NCBI RefSeq assembly: GCF_011300875.1
Contig: NZ_CP049862.1
Span: 2,790,001-2,854,000, forward strand
Direction of reading: 5' to 3'
Source of the DNA: Sanguibacter sp. HDW7
Lineage (GTDB): Bacteria > Actinomycetota > Actinomycetes > Actinomycetales > Cellulomonadaceae
DNA length: 64,000 nt
Positions 26,898 to 36,537 of the stretch are shown here, piece by piece. Below the pieces are notes generated by a model, which worked only from the letters and a program-made list of their open reading frames with translations, ran no database searches and was not told the origin of the DNA. The first letter of the stretch is position 1, and each line of letters begins with the position of its first letter. A program made the position numbers and the translations under genes.

Positions 26898-27827
26898 TCA
26901 GGCCTGGGCGACGCCCGCGCTCGGCGGGACGACGTCGACGGCCGTGTTGTCGATGAGTCGGGTCGTACCGACGCGCGCCGCGACGAGCAGCAGCGCGCCG
27001 CCCGCGTACGCCGCGGGCACGTCCTCCACGGTAGTCGGGTCGACGAGCACGAGGTAGTCGGGGTCCACCCCGGCGGCCTCGAGCACGGCGTTCGCGGCCG
27101 CGCGGACGGCGTCCGCACCGTTCCCGCCGGCCTCGGCACCGGCGTGCAGCGCGCCGGACAGCGCGAGCGCGCGGGTGCGCTCGTCGTCGCTCAGGTACGC
27201 GTTGCGCGACGACAGCGCGAGGCCGTCGGCCTGCCGGACGATCGGCACACCGAGGATCTCGACGGGCAGCTCGAGGTCGAGCGCCATGCGCCGGATCGCG
27301 AGGAGCTGCTGTGCGTCCTTCTCCCCGAAAACCGCGACGTCCGGGGCGACAAGGTTGAGGAGCTTGAGGACGACCGTGAGGACACCGTCGAAGTGCCCGG
27401 GTCGGACCGCGCCCTCGAGGACGGTGCCGATCGGGCCGGACGTCACGCGGACGATCGGCCCCGTCGGGTACATCTCCTGGGCGGACGGCGCGAAGACGAC
27501 GTCGACGCGCGCGCCGCCGCGCGCGAGCGTCGCGAGGTCGGAGTCGAGGTCGCGCGGGTAGCGCTCGTAGTCCTCGCCGGGCCCGAACTGCAGCGGGTTG
27601 ACGAAGTCGGTGACGACGACCTGGCCCTCGGGACCGACGGCCTCGCGCGCGGCGCGTACGAGCGCGAGGTGCCCGTCGTGCAGAGCGCCCATCGTCATGA
27701 CGACGGCGCGGCGCGGGACCTCGCCGGTCTCCTCGAAGGCCTCGAGGTCGATCCCCGCGAGCTCCTCGGGCGACCACAGGGCCGCGTCGAGCTCTGCGCG
27801 GGTGCGGGCGACGGTCGGGCTGGTCAT
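26898..27827 (-). CDS. panC: Pantothenate synthetase
   Basis: PanC joins pantoate and beta-alanine with ATP. The 309-residue protein has the nucleotidyltransferase motifs '[19 protein letters not shown]', '[23 protein letters not shown]', '[15 protein letters not shown]' and '[12 protein letters not shown]' (the KMSKS-equivalent). The ATG overlaps the stop of the preceding DUF2520 gene by four bases. Its position between a PanE-like dehydrogenase and panD is the standard actinobacterial arrangement. Confidence 0.96.
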   Translation of the reverse strand: MTSPTVARTRAELDAALWSPEELAGIDLEAFEETGEVPRRAVVMTMGALHDGHLALVRAAREAVGPEGQVVVTDFVNPLQFGPGEDYERYPRDLDSDLATLARGGARVDVVFAPSAQEMYPTGPIVRVTSGPIGTVLEGAVRPGHFDGVLTVVLKLLNLVAPDVAVFGEKDAQQLLAIRRMALDLELPVEILGVPIVRQADGLALSSRNAYLSDDERTRALALSGALHAGAEAGGNGADAVRAAANAVLEAAGVDPDYLVLVDPTTVEDVPAAYAGGALLLVAARVGTTRLIDNTAVDVVPPSAGVAQA

Positions 27828-28783
27828 GGTTCCTCCGGGTGGTCCTGGGCGAGCACGTCCATGATCTCGCGCGCAGGGCCCTCCGCGAGGCGGCCGGTGC
27901 GCACGGAGCGTGCGGCGGCCGCACGCGCGAGGGCGCGGTAGGAGTCGAGGACGTCGAGCGCGTCCTCCTCCGCGGCGAGCCCCGCGAGCACGTCGAGGTG
28001 CTCGCGCACCGTCCCGACGTCGCCGCGGACGACGGGACCCGTGAGGGCGGACATCGCGCCCGGGTCTGCGGCCGACGGCGGCTGCGAGGAGTCCGCCACG
28101 TCGGCCGCGCGCAGCGCACCGTCGAGCGCGGCACGCAGGAGCGGTCCGAGCACCGCGCCCGGCTGCTCGACGCCCGCCGCGCCGAGAGCCTGCGCGGCCT
28201 GCGAGACGAGGACGACGAGGTGGTTCGACGCGTGAGCGAGGGCCGCGTGGTAGAGCCCGCGACGCTCCTCGGGCAGGACCACGGGTTCGCCGCCGAGCTC
28301 CATGACGAGCGCCTGGCCGATCGCCTGGACCGTCGGGCCGCTCGTCACGGCGAACGCCGTGCCGTCGAGCCGGGCGAGGTCGAGCGACGTGCCCGTGAAC
28401 GTCATGGCCGGGTGGATCGCGAGCGTGATCGCGCCCGCGGCCGCGGCGGGCGCGAGGATCTGCGTCCCGTAGCGGCCCGACGTGTGGACGACGAGCTGGC
28501 CCGGCAGCCAGGCGCCGACGGCAGCGAGGCCCGCGACGAGGTCGCCGAGCGCATCGTCCGGGACCGTGAGCAGCACGAGCTGGGCCGCACGCACGACGTC
28601 AGGGACCTCACGCACGGGCACTCCCGGCAGGAGCGTCGCAGCACGTTCGAGCGAGGCCTCGGAGACCGCCGAGACGGCGACGACGTCGTGCTCGAGCGCG
28701 CGCAGCGCAGCGCCGAGCACCGCGCCGACGCGGCCGGCGCCGACGACGCCGACCGTGAGCCGCCCGGGGCGGGCAGGGCTCAT
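27824..28783 (-). CDS. Rossmann-fold DUF2520 protein, ketopantoate/pyrroline reductase-like
   Basis: This is a 319-residue NADP-type dehydrogenase-like protein. It starts with the dinucleotide site '[17 protein letters not shown]' and has '[18 protein letters not shown]' and '[13 protein letters not shown]', typical of the Rossmann-like plus DUF2520 family. The C-terminal helical DUF2520 domain spans about 150-290. The position directly before panC makes a role in pantothenate supply (ketopantoate reduction) attractive, but activity is not established for the family. Both ends overlap neighbours by four bases. The start at 28783 places the Rossmann motif at the N-terminus. Confidence 0.85.
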   Translation of the reverse strand: MSPARPGRLTVGVVGAGRVGAVLGAALRALEHDVVAVSAVSEASLERAATLLPGVPVREVPDVVRAAQLVLLTVPDDALGDLVAGLAAVGAWLPGQLVVHTSGRYGTQILAPAAAAGAITLAIHPAMTFTGTSLDLARLDGTAFAVTSGPTVQAIGQALVMELGGEPVVLPEERRGLYHAALAHASNHLVVLVSQAAQALGAAGVEQPGAVLGPLLRAALDGALRAADVADSSQPPSAADPGAMSALTGPVVRGDVGTVREHLDVLAGLAAEEDALDVLDSYRALARAAAARSVRTGRLAEGPAREIMDVLAQDHPEEP

Positions 28784-30408
28784 GCGCTCGGCTCGCCGTC
28801 GAGGCGACGGGTGTCGTCGTGCGTCGGGTGCTCGGGAGCGGGCTGCGTCGGGGCGGCGGCCGGAGCCTCCGCGCCGAGCACGGGCGGGACCGGGACGGGC
28901 GGGACCGGGACGGGCGGCGCCTGAACGGGCACGCCGGACGCGTCGTCCGTGGCCTCGACCTGCTCCGCGAGCTCGGGCGCGACCCGGCGCATCCACTGCT
29001 CCGGGCCCTCCGCGCGGCGGGCCGAACGCGCGCGGTCGTCCTGCTCGTCGAGCAGCCGCGCAGCGTCGGCAGCGCCGAGGTGGTGAACCTGCGCCTGGAC
29101 CGGGCCGAGCGTCACGTGGAGCGCGACGCTCGCGAGCCCGAGGCGTCGCTGCCACGGCCCCTGCTGGAGGGCGAGCGACTGCGTGCGCTCGTGCGGGACG
29201 AGCGTGAGGCTGCGCGTGAGGCGCCCCCGCCGGATGACGAGGCAGCGCCCCGCGACCGCATAGCCGTTGCGACGCCACGTGAGCGGGTCGAGCCAGCGGG
29301 CCGCGCGCGGGCTCGTCGTGAACCCTCCGTCGGCACCCGAGCCGTCGAGGCCCGCCGCGAGCAGTGCGAGCGGGTCGGCGACGCCGAGGTCCGGCAGGAC
29401 GAGCCACAGCGCGTCGAACGCGGTCTCGCGCGGACCGACGGGCAGCAGGAGCGTCGAGACCTCCTTGGTCTCCCCACCGATCGTGTAGCCCGCGACGGTG
29501 ACGTCGACGCGCCACCAGTCCTTGCGGCGCCACAGCAGCGGCTGGCGCATGCGGATCGCCTGGACACGGCCCGGCGGGATGGTCTGCGAGCGGGTCTCGA
29601 GGAGTCCCGAGCGCGACCGGATGCCGTCGGGCGAGACCGCGCCGACGAAGTTCGCCTCGGAGACGAGCCGCTGGAACACGTACCCGCCGAAGCCGAGCAG
29701 CGCCGGCAGGAGCGTGAAGATCGGCGCCGCGCTGGAGGTCACGGCGACCGCGATGACGACACCCGCGACGAGCAGGACGAGCACGGGCGTGACGAACGAG
29801 CGCACGACCGAGCCGGCCGTCGTCGCGAACGGCACCTCGTAGAGGACGCGCTCGGGCGCGACGGGCGCGGCCTCGCCCTCGGCGACATCGACGCCTGCAG
29901 CCCGCGCGAGAAGCTCGGCCCGCAGCGCGTCGGCCTCGGCACGGCGCAGGAAACCGATCGCGACGCCCGAGCCCGCGCCGCCCGCGACCTCGAGCCTGAG
30001 CTCGGCGAGGGAGAAGGCGCGCGCAAGCAGCGGCTGCACGATGTCGACGGCCTGGAGACGGTCGAGCCGCGCCTGCTTCTGCTGCCGGAAGAGGATGCCC
30101 TTGCGCAGGTGGACGGCGTCCGTGCCGATCGCGTACCGCGTGAAGCGCCAGGCGACCCAGCAGTACAGGGAGACGACGGCGAGGACGACGGCGAGCCCGC
30201 CGAGGATCCACAGCAGCCCGACGCCGCGGGCGAGGTCGACGGTGTCACCGAGGCCCTGGAGGCTCTCGGCGGAGTTCTGCAGGACGATGAAGAGGAGGAC
30301 CACGATGACGGTCCAGCCGCGTACGACGGGTGTCACGGGGTGCATGCGCCGCCAGACGAGCCCGGTCTCGGGCTCGAGCTCGGGGGCGGCGGACGTCCGG
30401 GTGCTCAC
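28780..30408 (-). CDS. PH-domain (bPH_2/YdbT-like) membrane protein
   Basis: The protein has 542 residues. Two N-terminal helices (about 24-45 and 55-78) precede a bPH_2 domain with 'YAIGTDAVHLRKGILFRQQKQARLDRLQAVDIVQPLLARAF'. Two more helices (about 185-225) and a second PH-like repeat ('GIRSRSGLLETRSQTIPPGRVQAIRMRQPLLWR') follow, then a third ('LVIRRGRLTRSLTLVPHERTQSLALQQGPWQRRLGLASV'). The tail (about 490-542) is Pro-rich with VPVPPV repeats. This matches the YdbT type, paired with YdbS in the next gene upstream. Function is uncertain; in Bacillus such proteins protect the envelope. GTG start overlaps the upstream stop. Confidence 0.85.
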   Translation of the reverse strand: MSTRTSAAPELEPETGLVWRRMHPVTPVVRGWTVIVVLLFIVLQNSAESLQGLGDTVDLARGVGLLWILGGLAVVLAVVSLYCWVAWRFTRYAIGTDAVHLRKGILFRQQKQARLDRLQAVDIVQPLLARAFSLAELRLEVAGGAGSGVAIGFLRRAEADALRAELLARAAGVDVAEGEAAPVAPERVLYEVPFATTAGSVVRSFVTPVLVLLVAGVVIAVAVTSSAAPIFTLLPALLGFGGYVFQRLVSEANFVGAVSPDGIRSRSGLLETRSQTIPPGRVQAIRMRQPLLWRRKDWWRVDVTVAGYTIGGETKEVSTLLLPVGPRETAFDALWLVLPDLGVADPLALLAAGLDGSGADGGFTTSPRAARWLDPLTWRRNGYAVAGRCLVIRRGRLTRSLTLVPHERTQSLALQQGPWQRRLGLASVALHVTLGPVQAQVHHLGAADAARLLDEQDDRARSARRAEGPEQWMRRVAPELAEQVEATDDASGVPVQAPPVPVPPVPVPPVLGAEAPAAAPTQPAPEHPTHDDTRRLDGEPSA

Positions 30409-30896
30409 AGCCCGGCCAGCCGCGCCTCGCCGCGCGAGGCGAGCCGGTCGCGCAGGCGCGCTGCCTCGGCCGGGTCGAGGCCGTCGATCGACGCGTCCGT
30501 CGAGGCCGAGGCGGTGTGGAGCTGGAGCGACTTGATGCCGAACATGCGCGCGAGCGGACCCTGCGTCTCCTCGACGTACTGCATGCGGCCGTACGGCACG
30601 ACGACGAGGTTGCGGAACATCACGCCCTTGCGGATGAGCAGGTCGTCCTCGCGCTCGACGTAGCCGATCGCGCGCACCTGCCGCACGATGACGATCGCGA
30701 TCCACAGCCAGAGCGCGGCGACGACGCCCGCGAGCGCCCAGAACGCCGGGTGGACGACCAGTGCGAGGACGACGCCGACGGCGAGCGGGACGACGAGGAA
30801 GAGGCCCACCGCGATCTGGCGTGCGGGCACGAGGCGGGGCGAGACGCTCTGCCACGTGACGCCGGGCAGGTCGAACGGGCTGGGCTCGGGTGTCAT
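30405..30896 (-). CDS. PH-domain (YdbS-like) membrane protein
   Basis: The protein has 163 residues: two membrane helices (about 28-50 and 53-72) and one bPH_2 domain with 'GYVEREDDLLIRKGVMFRNLVVVPYGRMQYVEETQGPLARMFGIKSLQLHTASA'. The pattern 'R..V.P..R.Q.V....GPL.R.FG...L.L.TA' is the YdbS signature. It is coupled by four-base overlaps to large YdbT-like proteins on both sides, so the three probably form one membrane complex. Confidence 0.88.
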   Translation of the reverse strand: MTPEPSPFDLPGVTWQSVSPRLVPARQIAVGLFLVVPLAVGVVLALVVHPAFWALAGVVAALWLWIAIVIVRQVRAIGYVEREDDLLIRKGVMFRNLVVVPYGRMQYVEETQGPLARMFGIKSLQLHTASASTDASIDGLDPAEAARLRDRLASRGEARLAGL

Positions 30897-33205
30897 GCGC
30901 ACAGTGTCCCACCAGCCTCCGACATCGCGCGCACCCGGAGGTCCCGGCGGGCCGCGTCCTCCAGCACGTCCGCGAGGTGCCGGGCCGCCGCAGGATCGAG
31001 CGGACCGACGTCGACCGCGAGCGGCCCGTCGACGAGATGGACCGCGACGGTGACGACCCCCGCCCGGCGCAGGAGCGGCCCCTGCTCGACCGCGACTGCC
31101 TGGACGCGGTGCAGCGGCACGAACGTCACCTGAGGGGCGAGCCGGCCCGCGCGCACGAGCAGCCCGTCGGCCGCGAGCGCCGCCGTACGCACCCGCCACG
31201 TGAGGGGCGCGAGCCACCACGCGCGGTCCGGCACGCGCAGGACGCTCACGGGTGCACCGTCGACCGCGGGATCGGGGTGGACGACGCCGCGCCCGCCCGG
31301 CCAGAGGTCCGCGAGCAGGCGACGGTCGACGCGCGCGAGGGCGGGCAGCGCCGCCTGGGCGACCCGCAGCGCGGAGGCGGCGTCGCCCGCGGGCAGGAGA
31401 GCGCCCGAGAGCTCGTCGTCGTCCTCCTCGTCCGGGTCGTCGTCCGATCCCGTGAGCACCTTGACCGCCCACAGGTCACCGCCCCACCACTGCGGGCGCG
31501 TGCCGATCCGCACGGCGTGCACGCGACCCGCCCGCACGGTCTTCTCCGTGCGCGTCGCGAGCCCGGACGCGACGTGGAGATCCTCCCCCACGCGCTCGAC
31601 CGTCCGGCCCGAGCCGCTCTCGACGGCCTGCCATACGCGGCGGCCCGCGAACGCGAGCGCACCGGCGGCGAGGAAGAGGCCCTCGCGCAACGAGGGCACC
31701 AGGAGTGCGACGACGGTGCAGGCGAGCGCGACGACGAGCGCTGGGGCGACGGGATCACGCAGGAGGAACGCCCGCACGACCGTGCGCCGGTCCGTCCGCA
31801 CGAGCAGGGCACGCTCGGAGACGCGCCTGCGGGGCTCGCCCGGCGCAGGCGGGTCGGGGTCGGGTGAGGGCTCCGGCGCGTCGGCGCCGTCGGGGTCCTG
31901 CGTCGCCGTGTCCCGGGCGTGCGGCGCGAGGGCGACGCCGTCGTGCCCTACGGCGTTCTGCACCACCGCCGCATCCTGCACCGCCGCGTCCAGCGCCGCT
32001 GCGTCCAGCGCCGCTGCGTCCAGCACCGCTGCGTCCTGCACGACTGCGGCCTGCACCGCCTCGCCGCGAGCGAGCAGCCGTTCCCGCAACGCTTCCGCGT
32101 CCGCACGCCGCAGCAGCCCGACGACCATCTGGTCGTCGCCGTCGGCGACGCGCACCGTGAGCTGTGCGAGCCCGACGACGCGGGCCCCGAGGGAGACCGA
32201 GAGGTCGACCCCGTCGATGCGCGCGAGCCGCACCGTCGTGTGCGTGCGCACCTTGCCGGTGTACCGGCTGTGGAGCTCGTCGCCGTCGAGCGCCCACCAC
32301 GTCCGGCGGCGGCTCACCTCGATCCACAGGACCGCGAGCGCGACGAGCGTGAGCCCGAGGCCTGCCCACCGCGGATCCGTCACCGCACGGCCCACCCAGG
32401 CGAGGATGCCGCCGGCGTCCTCGGCCTCGCGCAGGAGGACGTACGCGCCGAAGCCGGCGAGGCCGAGGACGAGCGTGAAGGACTCCGCGACGTGGCTCAG
32501 CGGGTGCGCGCGGAACCAGGGCAGCGACGGGTCGGGCTCGGTCGCGGGTCGCGCCGCCGCGTCGTCCCTGTCTGCGGGGACGGGAGCCGAGGCGCCGACC
32601 GGCACGACAGGAGCGTCGGGAGAGTCGGGAGAGTCAGGAAGCTGAGGGACGACGACGGTCGCCGCAGCGGGCTCCTCGTCGATGTCCACGTCGGTCAGGG
32701 GCTCAGCCGCAAGAGGTGTCGCGACGCCCGAGGTCCCGGGGACCTCCTGGACGACGAGCTCCGCCCCCGACCGTGCGAGCAGCACGTCACGCAGCTCTGC
32801 GGCCTCCGCGGGCGTGAGCCCCTGGACGACCGTCGACCCACCCGGCACCTTGACCGTCACGGTCGCGAGCCCGAGCCGGCTGTCGATGATTCCCTCACCG
32901 AGCTCGACGGACCGCACGCGCGACCACGGCACGCTCCGCACCCGGCGCGCGAGCCATCCCGACCGCGTGACGAACGCGTCGTCCTCGGCCCGCCACGCGA
33001 GCCCGCGCACGTGGGCGCGCGCCGTCGCGAGCATCCCCACGAGCCACAGACCGAAGACCGCAGCGGCGATCCACGCCCAGCGCGTCCAGAGGAGCGCGAC
33101 GCCCGCGCTCAGCGCAAGCGGGGTGCCGAGCGCCCACAGCGCGGTCTCGCACCGCGCCCGCACCTGCCGGGGACGTGGCCTCAGCCAGGTGTTCTCGTCG
33201 TGCAC
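30893..33205 (-). CDS. Large PH-domain (YdbT-like) membrane protein
   Basis: The protein has 770 residues from the GTG at 33205. It has three blocks, each a helix pair plus a bPH_2 repeat: 'AFVTRSGWLARRVRSVPWSRVRSVELGEGIIDSRLGLATVTVKVPGG' (about 75-120), 'HSRYTGKVRTHTTVRLARIDGVDLSVSLGARVVGLAQLTVRVADG' (about 315-360), and a C-terminal one with 'LLVRAGRLAPQVTFVPLHRVQAVAVEQGPLLRRAGVVTVAVHL'. Long acidic/Pro-rich linkers separate them, one with a degenerate 15-bp repeat (residues about 385-414). The upstream in-frame extension to 33259 was rejected. A TAGTGT hexamer (33263-33258) may be the operon's -10. Confidence 0.84.
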   Translation of the reverse strand: MHDENTWLRPRPRQVRARCETALWALGTPLALSAGVALLWTRWAWIAAAVFGLWLVGMLATARAHVRGLAWRAEDDAFVTRSGWLARRVRSVPWSRVRSVELGEGIIDSRLGLATVTVKVPGGSTVVQGLTPAEAAELRDVLLARSGAELVVQEVPGTSGVATPLAAEPLTDVDIDEEPAAATVVVPQLPDSPDSPDAPVVPVGASAPVPADRDDAAARPATEPDPSLPWFRAHPLSHVAESFTLVLGLAGFGAYVLLREAEDAGGILAWVGRAVTDPRWAGLGLTLVALAVLWIEVSRRRTWWALDGDELHSRYTGKVRTHTTVRLARIDGVDLSVSLGARVVGLAQLTVRVADGDDQMVVGLLRRADAEALRERLLARGEAVQAAVVQDAAVLDAAALDAAALDAAVQDAAVVQNAVGHDGVALAPHARDTATQDPDGADAPEPSPDPDPPAPGEPRRRVSERALLVRTDRRTVVRAFLLRDPVAPALVVALACTVVALLVPSLREGLFLAAGALAFAGRRVWQAVESGSGRTVERVGEDLHVASGLATRTEKTVRAGRVHAVRIGTRPQWWGGDLWAVKVLTGSDDDPDEEDDDELSGALLPAGDAASALRVAQAALPALARVDRRLLADLWPGGRGVVHPDPAVDGAPVSVLRVPDRAWWLAPLTWRVRTAALAADGLLVRAGRLAPQVTFVPLHRVQAVAVEQGPLLRRAGVVTVAVHLVDGPLAVDVGPLDPAAARHLADVLEDAARRDLRVRAMSEAGGTLCA
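31963..32052 (-). repeat. Six 15-bp tandem repeats inside a PH-domain gene
   Basis: Six copies of a 15-base unit (plus strand GC(A/G)CCGCTGCGTCCA) encode a five-residue A-x-(L/Q)-D-A type repeat in a linker of the large YdbT-like protein. Units at 31993-32007 and 32008-32022 are identical and the others are diverged. Slippage during replication is the likely source. Confidence 0.8.
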
Positions 33206-33329
33206 GCCGTCCGTCCCCCTGCCTCGCGCGGCATGCTCCGTCGGCGCGCCTCGCCGCACACTACCGACGGTTCCACCCGGCGCGGCACCTCCCCAGGTCT
33301 GGTCTCACGCGACCTCGGAATGCCGCTGC

Positions 33330-33812
33330 TCAGGCAGGGGTCGCGGATGCCCCGTGCCCGGAGGAGTCGTCGTCCTCGCCGCCGCGCACCTTGCACCACG
33401 TCTCGACGACGACGCCCGCGACGGCGAGCGCGGCAGCGGCGAGCGCCGCGAGCCCGGCCGAGAGGGCCTTCGACCGTAGCGCCGCGACGTCGAGGTCACC
33501 GACGACGAGCAGGACGTGCGCGACGTACCAGCCGCCGAGCGCGGCACCCGTGAGCGCCGCCGACTGCGCGAGGACGAGCGTGCGCGCGGCCCGCAGCCCA
33601 GTGAGCGAGGGCCGACGACCCTTGGTGTACTGCCGCACCGCCCAGCCCGCCCGCACGACGAGGCCAGCGAGCAGCACGAGCGTCACAGGCACGGGCCACG
33701 CGATCCGTCCGACGACGCCGCCACGCTCGACGAGCGTGAGGACGCCCCAGCCGACACCCGCCGCCACGACGGCGAGGGCGAGGAGCCAGCGGACACGCAG
33801 ACCCGACGTCAC
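33330..33812 (-). CDS. DUF3180 membrane protein
   Basis: This is a 160-residue protein with four predicted membrane helices (about 8-30, 38-58, 82-105 and 118-140). The conserved 'YTKGRRPSLTGLRAARTLVLAQSAALTGAALGGWYVAHVL' region between helices 2 and 3 is characteristic of DUF3180. The GTG start overlaps the folK stop by four bases. DUF3180 genes commonly follow folK in actinobacteria, but their function is unknown. Confidence 0.88.
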   Translation of the reverse strand: MTSGLRVRWLLALAVVAAGVGWGVLTLVERGGVVGRIAWPVPVTLVLLAGLVVRAGWAVRQYTKGRRPSLTGLRAARTLVLAQSAALTGAALGGWYVAHVLLVVGDLDVAALRSKALSAGLAALAAAALAVAGVVVETWCKVRGGEDDDSSGHGASATPA

Positions 33813-35035
33813 GGACGCGCGCCTCCTTCGCCCGACGTCCAGTCGAGGCGCAGCCAGCGCACACCCTCGCGGTCCGGCGCGGTCGCGGCGAGCGTCGCGA
33901 CGGGTCCGCCGCCGAGCCCGGGCAGGACAGCGTCCGGCTCGATCTCGGCCCACGGGGCGAGGACGAACGCGCGCTCGTGCGCACGGGGGTGGGGCAGCTC
34001 GAGGTCGTCGGTCACGCCGACGACGCCCTCGTACGTCACGAGGTCGACGTCGAGCGTGCGCGGTCCCCAGCGGACCTCGCGCGTGCGGTGGTGCTCCTGC
34101 TCGACGGCGTGGGCGACGCGCAGGAGCGCGCGCGGCGCGAGCGTCGTGCGGACGAGGACGACGGTGTTGAGGAAGTCGGGCTGCTCGACGCCGCCGACGG
34201 CCGCGGTGCGCGCGAGCGGCGCCACCTTGACGACCTCGAGGCCGGGCGCGCTCGCAAGGTCCTCGACGGCGCGCGCGAGGATCTCGCGGGGGTCGCCCAT
34301 GTTCGAGCCGAGCGCGAGGACGGCCTGCACGGGGCCCGGGGGGACTCGGTCCATGAGGTCGGGCTCGGGCAGGTGGATCGCGTCGAGGATGCCGGTCGCG
34401 GGGCCGTCGTCGGACGGCTCGAGGACCGGGACCTCGACGGGCGGCGCAGGCACGGGCGCGGGGGCGTCGACGGCGGGCAGCGGCGCGGTTCCCGTCGGGG
34501 CCGCGGGCACCGGCGCCGCCACGGGCAGCGGCGCCGCCACGGGCGCGACGGGCGCGACGGGCTCGGGCGCGCCGATCGTCGCAACCGACGAGGCCGGCGC
34601 CGCAGCAGGGTCGAAGCGTGCCGACGGCAGCTTGACGCGGTCACGACGGATCGCGACGACGACGTCGACGAACGGCACGCCGACGGGCGCCGACGGCTTG
34701 TGGACCGCGACTTCGACGGCCGCGACGAGCGTGTGGTCGAGCGCGGCCGACGCGATCTGCTCCGCGAGCGTCTCGACGAGCCGCACAGCGGGCCCCTCGA
34801 GGACCTGCACGACCTCGGCGGCGAGCTCGGCGTAGTTGAGCGTGTGCGCCAGGTCGTCGGACGCCGCCGCACGGCGCGTGTCGACGTGGACCGTGACGTC
34901 CGCGACGAACACCTGGCCCTCGGCCCGCTCGTGGTCGAGCACGCCGTGGAACCCCGTCGCGGACAGGCCCGTGAGGCGCACCTGGTCGAGCTGGCGGCCG
35001 TGGGCGTCGAGCACCGGCCCGGGCAAGATCGTCAC
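33809..35035 (-). CDS. folK: Bifunctional dihydroneopterin aldolase / HPPK (FolB-FolK fusion)
   Basis: This 408-residue protein fuses two consecutive folate enzymes. Residues 19-135 are FolB, which cleaves dihydroneopterin ('LTGLSATGFHGVLDHERAEGQ', 'LNYAELAAEV', 'VHKPSAPVG'). Residues 140-232 are a Pro/Ala/Val-rich linker. Residues 236-400 are FolK, which pyrophosphorylates hydroxymethyldihydropterin ('AVLALGSNMGDP', 'QPDFLNTVVLV', 'RWGPRTLDVDLV', 'LPHPRAHERAFVLAPWAEI'). All key motifs are intact in both halves. It is coupled to folP by a GTGA overlap. Confidence 0.95.
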   Translation of the reverse strand: MTILPGPVLDAHGRQLDQVRLTGLSATGFHGVLDHERAEGQVFVADVTVHVDTRRAAASDDLAHTLNYAELAAEVVQVLEGPAVRLVETLAEQIASAALDHTLVAAVEVAVHKPSAPVGVPFVDVVVAIRRDRVKLPSARFDPAAAPASSVATIGAPEPVAPVAPVAAPLPVAAPVPAAPTGTAPLPAVDAPAPVPAPPVEVPVLEPSDDGPATGILDAIHLPEPDLMDRVPPGPVQAVLALGSNMGDPREILARAVEDLASAPGLEVVKVAPLARTAAVGGVEQPDFLNTVVLVRTTLAPRALLRVAHAVEQEHHRTREVRWGPRTLDVDLVTYEGVVGVTDDLELPHPRAHERAFVLAPWAEIEPDAVLPGLGGGPVATLAATAPDREGVRWLRLDWTSGEGGARP

Positions 35036-35913
35036 TTCTGCTCCTCGGTTCTGCGGGGGCGGCGTGCGCCGTCCCACGCGCGGGCGACCCGGACCGCGTC
35101 GACGGAGCCCGGGACGTCGTGCACCCGCACGCACCACGCACCGGCCGCGGCGGCGAGCGCCGAGATCGCTGCCGTCGCACCGTCGCGCGCGAGCGGGGGG
35201 GCCGGCTGCCCGTCCGGCCCTGCGAGCAGCGTACCGAGGAACCTCTTGCGCGAGGCTCCCACGAGCACGGGCAGGCCGAGCGCGACGAGCTCGTCGAGCG
35301 CTGCGAGCAGCGGCCAGTTGGCGGAGCCAGGCTTGGCGAAGCCGAGTCCCGGGTCGAGGACGACCTGCTCGCGGGCGACGCCCGCGGTGGCGAGCGCGGC
35401 GACGCGCGCGGCGAGCTCGTCGCGCACGTCCGAGACGACGTCCTCGTAGACGGCGAGCGAGTCCATGACGTCGGCGTGGCCGCGCCAGTGCATCGCGACG
35501 TAGACGACTCCCGTGCGCGCGACGACGTCGTAGATCTCGGGCTCGGCCAGGCCGCCCGAGACGTCGTTGACGACCACGGCGCCGGCCTCGACCGCGCGGG
35601 CCGCGACGCGCGCACGCGTCGTGTCGATGCTCACCGGGATGCCGCGTGCCGTGAGCTCGCGGACGACCGGCAGGACGCGCCCGAGCTCCTCGTCCTCGGG
35701 CACGCGGTCCGCGCCGGGGCGCGTGGACTCGCCGCCGACGTCGACGAGGTCGGCGCCCTGCGACGCGAGGAGCACGCCGTGCGCGACGGCGGCCTCGGGC
35801 CCGAACCACTCCCCTCCGTCCGAGAACGAGTCGGGCGTGACGTTGAGGACGCCCATGACGAGCGTCCGGTCGAGCCCGGTGAGCGAGGACGGGAGAGGAG
35901 CTGGATGGTGCAC
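35032..35913 (-). CDS. folP: Dihydropteroate synthase
   Basis: FolP condenses hydroxymethyldihydropterin diphosphate with p-aminobenzoate and is the sulfonamide target. The 293-residue TIM barrel has 'VMGVLNVTPDSFSDGG', 'DVGGESTRPGADRVPEDEE', 'SIDTTRARVA', 'VNDVSGG', 'LDPGLGFAKPGSANW' and 'GASRKRFLG'. Length is normal. The GTG start at 35913 lies 34 bases after the folE stop and leaves the family's short N-terminus before strand 1. Confidence 0.96.
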   Translation of the reverse strand: MHHPAPLPSSLTGLDRTLVMGVLNVTPDSFSDGGEWFGPEAAVAHGVLLASQGADLVDVGGESTRPGADRVPEDEELGRVLPVVRELTARGIPVSIDTTRARVAARAVEAGAVVVNDVSGGLAEPEIYDVVARTGVVYVAMHWRGHADVMDSLAVYEDVVSDVRDELAARVAALATAGVAREQVVLDPGLGFAKPGSANWPLLAALDELVALGLPVLVGASRKRFLGTLLAGPDGQPAPPLARDGATAAISALAAAAGAWCVRVHDVPGSVDAVRVARAWDGARRPRRTEEQK

Positions 35914-35947
35914 GGTCGTGGGCCTGTCTGCGCGGTCCGGCGCCCCG

Positions 35948-36537
35948 TCAGCGTCCGAGGACGAGGCTCATGGCCTCGGCACGCGTCGCGACGTCACGCA
36001 TCTGGCCGCGCACCGCGCTCGTCACCGTACGTGCGCCGGGCTTGCGCACGCCGCGCATCGACATGCACAGGTGCTCGCACTCGACGACGACGAGGACGCC
36101 GCGCGGCGCGAGGTGCTCGACGAGCGCGTCCGCGATCTGCGACGTGAGCCGCTCCTGCACCTGCGGACGACGCGCGAAGACCTCGACGAGCCGCGCGAGC
36201 TTCGAGAGCCCGGTGACGCGACCGTCGACGCCGGGGATGTACCCGACGTGCGCGACGCCGTGGAACGGCACGAGGTGGTGCTCGCACGTCGAGTAGAGCT
36301 CGATGTCCTTGACGAGGATCATCTCCTCGTGGCCGATGTCGAACGTCGTGCCGAGCACGTCCGCCGGGTCCTGGCCGAGCCCCGCGAAGACCTCCGCGTA
36401 GGCGCGGGCGACGCGTGCGGGCGTCTCCCTGAGCCCCTCACGGTCCGGGTCCTCGCCCACCGCGAGAAGCAGCTCGCGGACGGCGGCCGCGGCCCGCGGG
36501 AGGTCGACGACGTGGTCGGGAAGCTCTTCTGCGCTGG

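Noticed and set aside
31963-32052. A CRISPR array
   Set aside because: Units are only 15 bases, contiguous without spacers, and keep the reading frame of a PH-domain gene.
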